Program-made: the position numbers and the translations under genes
Source: Bacteroidaceae bacterium
GTDB lineage: Bacteria; Bacteroidota; Bacteroidia; Bacteroidales; Bacteroidaceae
Length of the DNA stretch: 64,000 nucleotides
Assembly: GCA_024688885.1 (NCBI GenBank)
Contig: JAILDV010000002.1
Coordinates: forward strand, 1-64,000
Reading direction: 5' to 3'
The notes under the pieces: model-generated
What the model saw: the letters and a program-made list of their open reading frames with translations, nothing else
Databases searched by the model: none
Told to the model about the DNA's origin: nothing
Part shown: positions 44,937-53,947 of the stretch, piece after piece
How the letters are laid out: each line of letters begins with the position of its first letter
How positions within the stretch are numbered: the stretch's first letter is position 1

Positions 44937-44966
44937 AAAGGCTACCCATTCAGTTGGGTGGCCTTT
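44937..44966. terminator. Bidirectional terminator
   Basis: AAAGGCTACCCA (44937-44948) pairs with TGGGTGGCCTTT (44955-44966), with one T-G wobble. It lies between the convergent kinase gene and the leftward lipoprotein gene, whose stop codon is inside the stem. Confidence 0.75.
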
Positions 44967-45937
44967 ATTGTTTTCATGATGATTTTTCCCAATACGAAGA
45001 GGAGGACTGCCAACAACAGGTAGCCCACATAAATGAGTGTTGTCCATGAGACAACGAGGTAAACCAGCATGCCCGCTCCAATAATCTTGGTGAGGTGGAT
45101 AATGCCTGGTACGAAATAAAAATGATGATACACTTCGTCAATCACAGCAATGAGTGTGATGATGACGAGCCAGAGTACCACCACGAGCATTGCCATCAAT
45201 GGAGGCAAAACAAGTGGGTTGAGAGTGGGGTGAAAGTAATACTCTTGCCAAAACTCAGGTACAAAGTTCTGCACGGAAGCGTATAGTGAGGCCATTATGG
45301 CGATGAACATGAGGAATAAAGCGGGGTAGGGACTTTGCATCTCATTAAGAAAATTAGGAAGGTGGAAGAGGTGCCATTTGTTGACCGTCTTCTTTCTCCC
45401 AATGATGATGGCGAGCAATCCGAAGGTAACGAGTGCGGACATCCAGATGACGCGGCTGCTTGAGAGTGCGTCCAGTATTTCAGAGATGAGATCGTCTGGG
45501 GTTGTTCCCTTCAGCAGTTCGCTTTCAGGAATCCATCCCATGGTGGTCTGGTTGCTTGCCACCTTCACCCAGATGGAGTCGATGGAGTCGCCAGGAATGG
45601 TTTTGATGGCAGCCACGGCGATGACATCATCTTTATAGACAAGGCAAGTGTCCATGATGAGGTCACCCTCACGGGGAATCAGTTTCAACGAGTCTGCCTT
45701 AACAAGAAAGTTGAAATTCTCGGAGTAGTGGTGTGTCAGTCTGAACACCAAAGAATCCACCTGCTTTGGCGTGATGTTCATCAGTGTTGAATCCTCCATG
45801 ATGGCTGTGTCAACGATGTTGACGATGGTGGGCACAGAATCGCTGTCCACGGGGGTACTGTCCGAGGAATACGAAGTTGTGCCTCCCACGCAAGAGGCAA
45901 TCAGCATGCCGAGGATGATATAGAATAGCTTTCTCAT
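44942..45937 (-). CDS. Multi-spanning membrane lipoprotein with SH3-like region
   Basis: This 331-aa protein has a lipoprotein signal (ILGMLIASCVGG), a Ser/Asp-rich linker, then a region with VKVASNQTTMGWIPESELLK that looks like a bacterial SH3 domain. Four hydrophobic segments follow (MSALVTFGLLAIIIG, ALFLMFIAIMASLYA, MLVVVLWLVIITLIAVI, and GAGMLVYLVVSWTTLIYVG with LLLAVLLFVLG). It overlaps the U32 gene stop by 4 bp, so it is the last gene of the thiD operon. No function can be named. Confidence 0.78.
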   Translation of the reverse strand: MRKLFYIILGMLIASCVGGTTSYSSDSTPVDSDSVPTIVNIVDTAIMEDSTLMNITPKQVDSLVFRLTHHYSENFNFLVKADSLKLIPREGDLIMDTCLVYKDDVIAVAAIKTIPGDSIDSIWVKVASNQTTMGWIPESELLKGTTPDDLISEILDALSSSRVIWMSALVTFGLLAIIIGRKKTVNKWHLFHLPNFLNEMQSPYPALFLMFIAIMASLYASVQNFVPEFWQEYYFHPTLNPLVLPPLMAMLVVVLWLVIITLIAVIDEVYHHFYFVPGIIHLTKIIGAGMLVYLVVSWTTLIYVGYLLLAVLLFVLGKIIMKTIKATQLNG

Positions 45938-47571
45938 GGTAAAAATAGTTTCATCATGCAGTTTTTGCAGTCGAAGTCTAGCAGGAAACTTGTTCCGTTA
46001 GCCAGTTTCAGGGAAAGAGCCTCCTTTCTGGGTGAGTTTCTTTCTTTCAGGCACATTCCCAATTGCCGTCTGATGCAGTATTTGGAAATCATGACAGGCG
46101 TTGCCTTGTCGTGCGTCAATTCGTAGGGTTTCTCCACCTCTATGCTGACTGGCGAATGGGCTTGTCTCTCCAATGGGTAGAACTTTCTTCGTTCTGTTGT
46201 CAAAGCGTCTGACAATGTACGTCGCCATTGGCTTAGCAAGGATGAGGGGATGAAGTGATTCTTTGTTATGAGAACGTTCACTTGCTGTGCTTCGAAGATA
46301 GTGTCGCCGAGTTTGCTCAACTGCCGTTCGATATTCTCCTTCTGATGAGTGCGTGCCAGTTCGAACTTTTCCTCAATGTCAACAGATGCTGTTAATCCAT
46401 CTTCATCCGTCATCGTGATGTGGTCTTCGTACACATCGATGTTTACGGCAATCTTTCTTTCAGCCGAGGGTTTGCTGAGCATCTTGTCCCATTCGATGTC
46501 TTGGTTGCGGAAGTATCGGACACCCCTTTGTGGATGGAACGAAGCGGCGTTGTTCACACGGAAACCCACCAGTTTCCCCCTGTCGATATAGCAGAGCCCG
46601 TCGCCATTGTGCAGCACCATGTCTTTCGTCACGGGTTCGCCCATTGCTTTCGGCGTGTCAATGTTGGCGTCAGGTTTGTCCACCGTCTTCACGAAGCCCC
46701 GGTTGAAACTTTTCCGTACGTCAGGCTTGAATTTCAGATGCACGTGTCCTGACGAGGTGCGGCAGAAATCCTTCGGGTGTTTTGCAATTACCCTGTTCAA
46801 TGCCTCCGAATAGGCTGCTGTCACATTCTTCACATAGTCAGCATCTTTCAAGCGTCCCTCTATCTTCAGCGATGATGCCCCCGCCGTCAGCAACGCTTCC
46901 AGATGGTCTATCTGGCAATTATCTTTCAAGGAGAGCAGATGCTTCTCTTTCATCACAGTCTTCCCGTCAACCAACAGGTCAAACGCCATGCGGCACACTT
47001 GTGCACATTCCCCTCTGTTGGCACTTCTTCCAAACAGTGCCTCACTGGCATTGCACCGTCCGCTCAAACTGACACACAATGCCCCGTGCACAAAGACTTC
47101 AAGTTTTGTGTCAGGACAATTCTCGTGTATCTCGGCAATCTCATCCAATGTCAGTTCGCGTGCCAATACCACCTGCGGAAAGCCTAAGCCTGCAAGCATC
47201 TGTACCTTCTCCACCGTGCGATTGTCCATCTGCGTGCTGGCGTGGAGTGGAATAGGGGGCAGGTCCAGCGACAAGAGGCGCAAGTCCTGCACTATCAACG
47301 CATCCACACCGATGTCGTGCAACTGCCAGATGAGCTTTTCCACCTCCTGCATCTCGTCCTCGAAAACGAGGGTGTTCACCGTCACATACACCTTCGCCTT
47401 ATACAGATGGGCAAACTCAACCAGCTGCCCGATGTCCTCCACGCTGTTTCCCGCACTGGCACGGGCGCCATAAGCATAGGCACCTATATAGACAGCATCA
47501 GCACCGTGCCTGATGGCCTCGATGCCAATGTCTGCTGTCTTTGCCGGAGCGAGAAGTTCGATGGGACGCAT
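45934..47571 (-). CDS. Peptidase U32 family protein (RlhA/TrhP-like hydroxylation factor)
   Basis: This 545-aa protein starts MRPIELLAPAKTADIGIEAI and has GADAVYIGAYAYGARASAGN, EVFVHGALCVSLSGRCNAS, NRGECAQVCR and SLKIEGRLKDADYVKNVT, all U32 hallmarks, with the Cys pattern seen in RNA-hydroxylating members. E. coli RlhA and TrhP hydroxylate 23S rRNA or tRNA; which target applies here is not shown by sequence. The ATG at 47571 overlaps the metA stop (TAATG), which excludes the longer frame to 47661. A long C-terminal DUF3656-like part follows. Confidence 0.9.
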   Translation of the reverse strand: MRPIELLAPAKTADIGIEAIRHGADAVYIGAYAYGARASAGNSVEDIGQLVEFAHLYKAKVYVTVNTLVFEDEMQEVEKLIWQLHDIGVDALIVQDLRLLSLDLPPIPLHASTQMDNRTVEKVQMLAGLGFPQVVLARELTLDEIAEIHENCPDTKLEVFVHGALCVSLSGRCNASEALFGRSANRGECAQVCRMAFDLLVDGKTVMKEKHLLSLKDNCQIDHLEALLTAGASSLKIEGRLKDADYVKNVTAAYSEALNRVIAKHPKDFCRTSSGHVHLKFKPDVRKSFNRGFVKTVDKPDANIDTPKAMGEPVTKDMVLHNGDGLCYIDRGKLVGFRVNNAASFHPQRGVRYFRNQDIEWDKMLSKPSAERKIAVNIDVYEDHITMTDEDGLTASVDIEEKFELARTHQKENIERQLSKLGDTIFEAQQVNVLITKNHFIPSSLLSQWRRTLSDALTTERRKFYPLERQAHSPVSIEVEKPYELTHDKATPVMISKYCIRRQLGMCLKERNSPRKEALSLKLANGTSFLLDFDCKNCMMKLFLP

Positions 47572-48488
47572 TAGTTGATTTCCTCGATGTTGAACGGTGT
47601 TTCTTGATACACGTAGTAGTTCAGCCAGTTGGTGTAGAGCAGGTTTGCTGCAGCGCGCCACCGGACGACAGGAGTTTTTGTCGGGTCATCCTGGGGGTAG
47701 TAGTTTAGTGGCAGGTTGATGGGTTTCCCCTTCTTCAAGTCACGCTTGTACTCTCCATCCAATGTCAGTGGCGCATACTCCAAGTGGCAGGTGATGAAGA
47801 ACTCTCTTCCGTTTCTTGCCTCCACGATGGTCACGCCCGCTTCTTTGCTGTCTGCGATGATGTGCAGCCCCGGCACTTTCTCGATGTCCTTGCGATACAC
47901 CTCGCAATGGCGGCTGTGTGGAGCATAGAACACATCGTCAAAACCTCTGAAGATGGGCAGTTCTGGCGCCAGCATCTGGTGCTCAAACACACCGAAAATC
48001 TTGTTGGTCGTGTTGTATTTTGGCACACCGTAGAAGTGGTACAACCCCGCAAATGCCGCCCAACACACATAGATGGTGCTGGTCACGTGGTTATGCGCCC
48101 AGTTGAACACCTCCTGCAGCTCCTGCCAGTAGGTCACATCCTCATAGTTGATGAACTCCAGCGGTGCTCCCGTCACAATCAGCCCGTCATACTTCTCCTT
48201 CTTCATGTCCTCGAAGTTGCGGTAGAACGCCAGCATGTGCTCGATAGGCGTGTTCTTGCTGGTGTGCGACTTGATTTTCATGAACTCCACCCTGATCTGC
48301 AGCGCAGAGTTCGACAAGATGCGGATGAAATCTGTTTCCGTCGTGATTTTCAGCGGCATCAAGTTGAGCACAGCCAAGCGGAGCGGACGAATCTGCTGAC
48401 TGTCTGCCCGTTTGTAACCCATCGTGAAGATGTTCTCCTGTTTCAGTTCATCGATGGCAGGGAGTTGATCGGGTAAGATGAGTGGCAT
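47571..48488 (-). CDS. metA: Homoserine O-acyltransferase
   Basis: This 305-aa protein starts [20 protein letters not shown] and has LIVTGAPLEFINYEDVTYW, the nucleophile region TIYVCWAAFAGLYHFYGVPK and the catalytic HLEYA segment (FFITCHLEYAPLTLDGEY). It activates homoserine with an acyl group from acetyl- or succinyl-CoA, the first committed step to methionine. Which acyl donor is used cannot be decided here. It overlaps both leuB and U32 through TAATG stop/start junctions, indicating tight translational coupling. Confidence 0.94.
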   Translation of the reverse strand: MPLILPDQLPAIDELKQENIFTMGYKRADSQQIRPLRLAVLNLMPLKITTETDFIRILSNSALQIRVEFMKIKSHTSKNTPIEHMLAFYRNFEDMKKEKYDGLIVTGAPLEFINYEDVTYWQELQEVFNWAHNHVTSTIYVCWAAFAGLYHFYGVPKYNTTNKIFGVFEHQMLAPELPIFRGFDDVFYAPHSRHCEVYRKDIEKVPGLHIIADSKEAGVTIVEARNGREFFITCHLEYAPLTLDGEYKRDLKKGKPINLPLNYYPQDDPTKTPVVRWRAAANLLYTNWLNYYVYQETPFNIEEIN

Positions 48489-49549
48489 TATTTATTCTTA
48501 ATGTAATCAACAATCCATGCGCCCACTTCCTTCGTGCCGTATTTGGCACCGCCTTCCACCTGAATTTCAGGCGTGCGCACATTCTGGTCGAGCGAAGCGT
48601 TCACAGCCTCACGGATGAGGGCACCCTCTTCCTTCAAATCGAAGTATTCGTAAAGCATGGCAACAGAAAGAATCTGAGCCAGTGGGTTGGCAATGTTCAA
48701 GCCCTTTGCTTGTGGCCAGCTGCCGTGGATAGGCTCAAACACAGGTGTGTGTTCACCTGTTGATGCAGATGGAAGCAAGCCCATGGAACCGGTGATGCAT
48801 GAACCCTCGTCGGTGAGGATGTCACCAAAGGTGTTTTCGGTCACCATCACGTCGAAGAACTTAGGCTCCTGAATCATGCGCATGGAAGCGTTGTCCACAT
48901 ACATGAAGTCTGTCGTCACGTCTGGATACTGCGGAGCCATTTCTTGAGCCACAGCTCTCCACAGACGGCTTGATGCCAGCACATTTGCTTTGTCCACCAC
49001 TGTCAGGTGCTTTCTGCGCTGACGGGCATACTGATAAGCCACTTTCAGGATGCGCTCCACCTCTGCACGGCTGTAGGCGTTCGTGTCGTAGGCATAGTCG
49101 TTGCCTTCCTTCTTCTCACCGAAATACATGCCGCCCGTCAACTCACGGATGCAGATGAAGTCAGCGCCACGCACCAACTCATCCTTCAGTGGAGACTTGT
49201 GCACGAGGCAGTCGAAGGTTGTCACAGGACGCACGTTGGCAAACAAGCCGAGTTTCTTTCTCATTGCCAGCAATCCCTGCTCAGGACGCACCTTCGCATT
49301 GGGGTTGTTGTCAAACTTTGGGTCACCCACCGATGCAAACAGCACAGCATCAGCATCCATACATGTCTGGAATGTTTCCTCTGGGAATGGGTCGCCCACT
49401 TCATCAATGGCATGTGCGCCACAGATGGCTTCCTTGTAACTTGCTTCGTGTCCAAACTTCTCAGCAACGGCGTTGCACACAGCCACGCCCTGCTCCATAA
49501 TTTCTGGTCCGATACCGTCACCGGCCAGTACTGCAATTTTCAGTTTCAT
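48488..49549 (-). CDS. leuB: 3-isopropylmalate dehydrogenase
   Basis: This 353-aa protein has [20 protein letters not shown] at the start, [32 protein letters not shown], and the NAD-binding [20 protein letters not shown]. It catalyses the oxidative decarboxylation step of leucine synthesis. The ATG at 49549 starts the conserved strand; the longer frame to 49603 would overlap thiD. No leuA, leuC or leuD gene is adjacent on this side; the co-operon partners are thiD and metA. Confidence 0.95.
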   Translation of the reverse strand: MKLKIAVLAGDGIGPEIMEQGVAVCNAVAEKFGHEASYKEAICGAHAIDEVGDPFPEETFQTCMDADAVLFASVGDPKFDNNPNAKVRPEQGLLAMRKKLGLFANVRPVTTFDCLVHKSPLKDELVRGADFICIRELTGGMYFGEKKEGNDYAYDTNAYSRAEVERILKVAYQYARQRRKHLTVVDKANVLASSRLWRAVAQEMAPQYPDVTTDFMYVDNASMRMIQEPKFFDVMVTENTFGDILTDEGSCITGSMGLLPSASTGEHTPVFEPIHGSWPQAKGLNIANPLAQILSVAMLYEYFDLKEEGALIREAVNASLDQNVRTPEIQVEGGAKYGTKEVGAWIVDYIKNK

Positions 49550-49557
49550 GTCTTTAT

Positions 49558-50409
49558 TTAATTGTAGATTCTTTCGTGTAACACCTTGTCCTCCATGAAG
49601 CACGGATGCACAGGGCCATACCCGTGTCCGAACTCATATTCCGCACCCAAAGCGATTGCCTTGCCAATAAACTCCTCGCCTTTCTCCACAGCTTGGTTCA
49701 AGTCATAACCCTTTGCCAGATAGGTGGCGATGGCAGACGAGAACGAGTCGCCCGTACCGTTCACATTGTGTGTGGGGATGCGACGCTTCCTGAACTCCTT
49801 CACCTCGCCTGTTTCAGCATTGTAGAGGAAGTCCGACAGCATGTCCTGTGCGGGCATTCCGCGACCAGCCATCACCTGACTCTCCATACTCTTTACGATG
49901 ACGCTGTTGCCCCACTGACCCAATTCCTTGATGTCCTCACTGATGTTCGTGATTTTCCGTTTCAGCAGCACCTCCGCCTCACGGAAATTCGGCGTGATGA
50001 GCGTTGCTATCGGGAAAAGCTTCTCCTTGTAGGCATCAATGCTCTCGTTGCTCACCAGCTGCACACCGTTCGAGTCAACAATCACAGGGTCAATCACCTT
50101 CTTTACGTTCGGATACCGTTTCAGCAACTCAGCCACCCCGTCGATAATCTCTGCCGTAGGCAACACACCCGTCTTGACACATTGTGCCCCCACATCGCCC
50201 AGAAACGACTCTGCCTGACTCACCACCAACTCAGCCGGCAGCGGAGTTACGCTCTTCACTTTTCGTGTATCCTCATCCACGATGCCCGTCAGCGCACAAG
50301 CCGCATAGCCTCCACAAGCCGTAATCGCCTTGATGTCTGCCTGCATGCCTGCACTGCCAAGCGGCTCGCTGCCCGCAATTAGAAACACGATGTTGAGTTG
50401 CTTCTTCAT
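49558..50409 (-). CDS. thiD: Hydroxymethylpyrimidine (phosphate) kinase
   Basis: This 283-aa ribokinase-fold enzyme shows [20 protein letters not shown] at the N-terminus, [16 protein letters not shown]-type motifs ([13 protein letters not shown]) and the anion-hole motif [20 protein letters not shown]. It phosphorylates the thiamin pyrimidine precursor. A second in-frame ATG at 50415 is possible. It heads the leftward operon thiD-leuB-metA-U32-lipoprotein. I saw no TPP riboswitch in the short leader, so thiamin control is not evident. Confidence 0.88.
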   Translation of the reverse strand: MKKQLNIVFLIAGSEPLGSAGMQADIKAITACGGYAACALTGIVDEDTRKVKSVTPLPAELVVSQAESFLGDVGAQCVKTGVLPTAEIIDGVAELLKRYPNVKKVIDPVIVDSNGVQLVSNESIDAYKEKLFPIATLITPNFREAEVLLKRKITNISEDIKELGQWGNSVIVKSMESQVMAGRGMPAQDMLSDFLYNAETGEVKEFRKRRIPTHNVNGTGDSFSSAIATYLAKGYDLNQAVEKGEEFIGKAIALGAEYEFGHGYGPVHPCFMEDKVLHERIYN

Positions 50410-50431
50410 GTACATTATTTATAATCGGGTG

Positions 50432-50439
50432 CAAAGGTA
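50432..50439 (-). promoter_or_regulatory. -7 promoter box TACCTTTG of the thiD operon
   Basis: CAAAGGTA on the plus strand lies 23-30 bp upstream of the thiD ATG. A second copy of the same word at 50630-50637 could be a distal promoter. Confidence 0.65.
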
Positions 50440-50823
50440 CAAAGAAAATATGATAATTCGTGTTTTAATTCCCAACAATTTCACCATTACCTTCACTCTC
50501 ACCTAAAAAATATGGAAAGAAACAGCTACCGCTTTAAAAGCGAAAAAGCGCTAATCTCACGACTGGCACTTTTCTGTTCTCAATAAGTATTAATTTTTTT
50601 AAGGTAAAAAGATTGTTTTTAGGATGTTGCAAAGGTACGCACTTTTGCCTCCCTTCACAAACAAAAAAACATGTTTCTTAACATCTGTGTTCGGACACAG
50701 CCCGTTTTTTAGCACTTTTTTCGTTAAAAACACCCTTTTGGAGCGTTTTTTTTGCGCTTTAAGCGGGATGAAGAGACGAAAGACACTCTGATGCCTCTAT
50801 GGCATGACCTCTCTATACTTATC
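50440..50823. other. Intergenic region upstream of the thiD operon
   Basis: No gene is visible. It contains a second leftward -7 box CAAAGGTA at 50630-50637 within TGCAAAGGTACGC, T-rich tracts, and a small palindrome TGTGTTCGGACACA near 50684. Towards its right end a faint 23-nt periodicity may exist, but I could not support it. Confidence 0.4.
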
Positions 50824-50918
50824 TCCACAATCCCAAAATCGACGTCGTCGACATCGGTTTGCCGACATCGTCGACATCGATGCACCGATGTCGTCGACGT
50901 CGATTTTGAGGTTGTGGA
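50824..50918. repeat. Inverted repeat built of GTCGAC words
   Basis: Arms 50824-50858 and 50884-50918 match when reverse complemented, apart from three or four positions. The inner 25 nt (50834-50858 with 50884-50908) match at 24. Both arms and the loop are made of CGTCGAC, TCGTCGACAT and ACATCGG words, so several alternative pairings exist. No gene covers it convincingly. Confidence 0.8.
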
Positions 50919-50982
50919 AGAGCCCCCAAGGCGGTGCTTCACATTTGTATTCACAGTTGCACAAAATCGTGCCCTTTACCTC

Positions 50983-51042
50983 TTGTCGCTCATTTTTGTT
51001 TAATATGACACATTGTCGCCCAATTCTGTTTCATATTAAACA
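50983..51042. repeat. Two tandem 30-nt repeats next to the insertion sequence
   Basis: TTGTCGCTCATTTTTGTTTA (50983) and TTGTCGCCCAATTCTGTTTC (51013) begin two 30-nt units that are similar along their length and end in ATGACACA and ATTAAACA. They lie 39 bp left of the IS end. Confidence 0.6.
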
Positions 51043-51150
51043 TGGTGGTCCATTGGAGTTTAGTACACAAAACAAAGAAAGGAGGGTGTGTCAAAATAGG
51101 CACATCCTCTTTTTTCTTTTTTGCATTGGGGCTTTCCGATAGATATTTCG

Positions 51151-52815
51151 TTATGCAGCAATTTTCATGATTTCTGTCTTGTAATGCCTCTGTAAGTCCT
51201 CAATCAGCATATACGAGGGCACAGAAGACACATTATGCCCTCCCTTTATCGGCATATCACCCTGTTTTCTGGCTGTAGCGACCATTTTCTTGATGTTAAA
51301 GGCAATGGCGAAGAAGGCAAAGTCCATTGTGACCTTGTCCTTACCGAAGTGGCGGAAGCGTTTGTAGTGCATGTTGTACTTCATCTGTCCGAAGACCGCC
51401 TCCGGTTCTATGGGACGCTTGGAGCGGTGTTGAAGTCCTTTTTCCGAGGTCAGCCGCTCGCGTGCTTTGCGCTTGTATTCCATGAGGCGGTGGTTGACCT
51501 CTATCTCCCTGTTACCGTTTTTCTTCTTGTAGCATCCCCATCTCAAGGGGCATCCCTCACATCTCCGGGCTCTGTAGATGACGCTTTCCGTCCTGTATCC
51601 GCTGTCGGTCTTCCCGTGTCTTACCCCGACATGTTCCATGTGCTGCCCCATCGGACAGACGAAGTAGTCTCCCTCTGGGTTATAGTACAGGTTCTCTATG
51701 CGGAAGATGTCATTCCTGAAGCCCCGTTTCTGCTCTTTGTGGAAAAGGTTGTACTTGACGTATGCTTCCGTGCCGTGCGCTTCCATGAAGGAGTAGTTCT
51801 CCTCGCTTCCATATCCGGAGTCCGCACAGGTCTCCTTGGCGTAGCGACCGTACCTGTCGGAGAAGGAGGAAAGGAAGGGTATCATGGTGAGTGTGTCGGT
51901 CGGGTTGTGGAAGAAACCGAAGTCGGTGATGAACTGGTTCTCTGTTCCTATCTGCAGGTTGTAGCACGGCTTGGTCTGCCCATTGTTCATCGCATCCTCT
52001 TTCATGCGCATGAAGGTGGCGTCAGGGTCTGTCTTGCTGTAGGAGTTGCGCTCGCCTAATGTCTCAATGTGGTTGTCATACTCGGAGAGTTTGCCACGCA
52101 TCTTCTCTATCTGCTTTACCCGTTTCTGCTTCTCGCGTACTGCCTTCTTCTCCTCCTTGCTCTTTGGGACGGGCTGTTCAGCAAGGGATTGGCGCAGTTC
52201 TTCTGCAATCTCTGTCAGCGTCTCGGGAGTAAAACGGATTGCCTCGTCTGCGCCTGACTTGTCCTGGGCGATGGCTTCGTCAACCTGAGACAGCAGCACA
52301 CGTATCTTCTCCATCAGTTTGGCACGGTTCTTCTCCACCGTCTTGCGCCATACAAAGGTGTACTTGTTGGCCTTCGACTCTATCTTCGTTCCGTCGATAT
52401 ACTCTACATCCAGTGTCACCAGCCCCTTGGCCGAGAGAAGCAGGACCAGCTGAGTGAAGATGTTGTTTATCTCATTCTTCACACGGTTACGGAAACGGTT
52501 GACGGTGATGAAGTCTGGCTGCTCATAGCCTGCCAGCCAGATGAAGTGGATGTCGCGCTTGAGGGCCTTCTCTATCCTGCGGCAGGAATAGATGTTGTTC
52601 ATGTAGGCGTAGATGACAACCTTCAGCAGCATCTTCGGATTATAAGGACTGCGTCCGCGCTCCCTGTACAGTTTGCGGAAACTGCTCAGGTCGAGGCTCT
52701 CTACTATGCTGCTGATAAGGCGGACTGGATCATCTTCCGCAATGTCTTTGTCGATTCTTTGCGGAAAAAGTATCGTTTGATTTGGTGAATACGGGCGAAA
52801 GTGGTACCTTTGCAT
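51151..52815 (-). CDS. DDE transposase, IS1182-family-like
   Basis: This 554-aa protein starts MQRYHFRPYSPNQTILFPQR and has the DUF772-like N-terminal domain (PVRLISSIVESLDLSSFRKL, GRSPYNPKMLLKVVIYAYMN) and IKALKRDIHFIWL-type helices. An YIDGTKIESKANKYTFVWRK segment carries the first Asp of the catalytic triad. CADSGYGSEENYSFMEA supplies the second Asp, and the C-terminal IS1182-type domain has RRCEGCPLRWGCYKK and FGQMKYNMHYKRFRHFGKDK. The ATG at 52815 lies inside the element; the frame to 53046 extends out of it. The frame is intact, so the element may still be active. Confidence 0.92.
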   Translation of the reverse strand: MQRYHFRPYSPNQTILFPQRIDKDIAEDDPVRLISSIVESLDLSSFRKLYRERGRSPYNPKMLLKVVIYAYMNNIYSCRRIEKALKRDIHFIWLAGYEQPDFITVNRFRNRVKNEINNIFTQLVLLLSAKGLVTLDVEYIDGTKIESKANKYTFVWRKTVEKNRAKLMEKIRVLLSQVDEAIAQDKSGADEAIRFTPETLTEIAEELRQSLAEQPVPKSKEEKKAVREKQKRVKQIEKMRGKLSEYDNHIETLGERNSYSKTDPDATFMRMKEDAMNNGQTKPCYNLQIGTENQFITDFGFFHNPTDTLTMIPFLSSFSDRYGRYAKETCADSGYGSEENYSFMEAHGTEAYVKYNLFHKEQKRGFRNDIFRIENLYYNPEGDYFVCPMGQHMEHVGVRHGKTDSGYRTESVIYRARRCEGCPLRWGCYKKKNGNREIEVNHRLMEYKRKARERLTSEKGLQHRSKRPIEPEAVFGQMKYNMHYKRFRHFGKDKVTMDFAFFAIAFNIKKMVATARKQGDMPIKGGHNVSSVPSYMLIEDLQRHYKTEIMKIAA

Positions 52816-52834
52816 AACATTTAATTTGATGTTG

Positions 52835-52842
52835 TAAAGGTA
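52835..52842 (-). promoter_or_regulatory. Near-consensus -7 box for the transposase gene
   Basis: TACCTTTA on the minus strand lies 20-27 bp before the transposase ATG and differs from TAnnTTTG at the last base. Confidence 0.4.
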
Positions 52843-52934
52843 CAAAAACTTTGCGACATAACAAAGCCCTGGCTTGAGAAAGTCGGGGCTTTGTGCAAAA
52901 AAAGAGGATGTGCCTATTTTGACACACCCTCCTT

Positions 52935-52990
52935 CATCCCACATCCCACATCGTACATCCCACATCGTACACCCCACATCGTACACCCCG
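52935..52990. repeat. Heptamer-word array beside the insertion sequence
   Basis: Eight heptamers follow in phase: CATCCCA, CATCCCA, CATCGTA, CATCCCA, CATCGTA, CACCCCA, CATCGTA, CACCCCG. It starts 2 bp outside the IS end. Confidence 0.75.
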
Positions 52991-53049
52991 CATGGCTCTC
53001 CCTCCCCCTTGGGGGAGTCGGAGGGGGCTTTCACTCCATCGTACATCCC

Positions 53050-53496
53050 CTAAGGTTCCTCCTTTTTCAAGAGTTCCAGAGGATCAGTGAGCGTGATGGT
53101 GATGTTCTTGCGGTTGCACATGGCACGCAGGCTGTCCTTTGCCCAGTAGCGGATGTACTTGTTCTTGATGACCTCAGCCGTGGCATCCTCCTCATCCCGG
53201 GTCACTTTGCTGCGGAGTTGGATGCCGAAAGCACCAAGTCCGGGCACCTGCACTGTGTGACCATTAATACAGAAGTAGTTGATGGCATCGAAGAGTGCCT
53301 CCTGAGCCAGGGCGATGGTCGATTCCGGCACGTGCGCAGCCTGTGCGGCATAGGCAGTGATATCTCTGTCACGGATGATGCCTCCACGTTGCACCTGCAG
53401 TTTATAGACCTGTGGTTTGTCTTCACGATAACGAAGATAAGTTTTCTTCGGATACATGGCGATTGAGCCACGTACTTTTTGCGTTTTTGTACTCAT
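53050..53496 (-). CDS. HU-like DNA-binding protein, paralogue 1
   Basis: This 148-aa protein contains the HU/IHF-like fold as found in the large Bacteroidetes HU-related family: KPQVYKLQVQRGGIIRDRDI, then ITAYAAQAAHVPESTIALAQ, then FCINGHTVQVPGLGAFGIQ. Its basic N-terminus (STKTQKVRGSIAMYPKK) precedes the fold. It is paralogous to the plus-strand protein at 56008. Such proteins commonly sit in accessory regions of Bacteroidales; the role is probably DNA bending or regulation, but unproven. It ends close to the IS and starts 34 bp after paralogue 2, so they may share a transcript. Confidence 0.85.
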   Translation of the reverse strand: MSTKTQKVRGSIAMYPKKTYLRYREDKPQVYKLQVQRGGIIRDRDITAYAAQAAHVPESTIALAQEALFDAINYFCINGHTVQVPGLGAFGIQLRSKVTRDEEDATAEVIKNKYIRYWAKDSLRAMCNRKNITITLTDPLELLKKEEP

Positions 53497-53530
53497 AATT
53501 ACAATTTTGTTAAGTTAATGAATGAATGAA

Positions 53531-53947
53531 CTAAGGCTCCACGTTGGGTGCGGTCTCCTCCTTGATCTCGACGAGGCGCACCCCAGTCTTCTTAGCCAAG
53601 TCGCGGAGCTGGGTGTTGCTCATGAAACCGAGTGTCATGTTCTGGACAGTCTCCGTGTTACACTCCTCCAGACTCTTGACAGTCTTCACACGCACCTTCA
53701 TATAGAATGCACCGAAAGACTTGAAGGTCACCCTGTGTCCGTTGACCGTGAAGTAGGCGATGCCCTCAGCGATGGCGAGCACACATGCCTTGATGGTGGA
53801 CTTGGGCAGGTTGGCAGAGTTTGCGATGTACTCGATGAGTGCGTCCTCAGAAATCTTTGGATAGGTGAGCTGGCGCACATGCCACACAGTTGGTTTCTCT
53901 TCGCGGAAACTCAGTTTTTCCGCTTTCTTACGAACAGTAATTGCCAT
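53531..53947 (-). CDS. HU-like DNA-binding protein, paralogue 2
   Basis: This 138-aa protein starts MAITVRKKAEKLSFREEKPT and has ISEDALIEYIANSANLPKST, IKACVLAIAEGIAYFTVNGH and RVTFKSFGAFYMKVRVKTV, again the HU-related fold. The C-terminus (LGFMSNTQLRDLAKKTGVRL) carries a second short helical region. The ATG at 53947 is used because the longer frame to 54082 crosses the probable promoter (GAACTTTG at about 54022-54029 on the minus strand, one mismatch to consensus). Confidence 0.85.
   Translation of the reverse strand: MAITVRKKAEKLSFREEKPTVWHVRQLTYPKISEDALIEYIANSANLPKSTIKACVLAIAEGIAYFTVNGHRVTFKSFGAFYMKVRVKTVKSLEECNTETVQNMTLGFMSNTQLRDLAKKTGVRLVEIKEETAPNVEP

Larger units (their letters stand above)
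51081..52932 (-). mobile_element. IS1182-family-like insertion sequence
   Basis: This is an element of 1852 bp with perfect 35-bp terminal inverted repeats, 51081-51115 and 52898-52932, beginning GGAGGGTGTGTCAAAATAGG. It encodes one intact transposase on the minus strand. The match can be stretched two bases outward on each side (AAGGAGGG). I see no target-site duplication directly outside the ends. Confidence 0.9.

Noticed and set aside
50410-50460. TPP riboswitch in front of thiD
   Set aside because: The leader from the -7 box to the ATG is too short and shows no THI-box core.
52805-52812. Outward-facing -7 box TACCTTTG inside the insertion sequence
   Set aside because: It overlaps the transposase start codon region and points to leftward-oriented genes, so a functional outward promoter is not supported.
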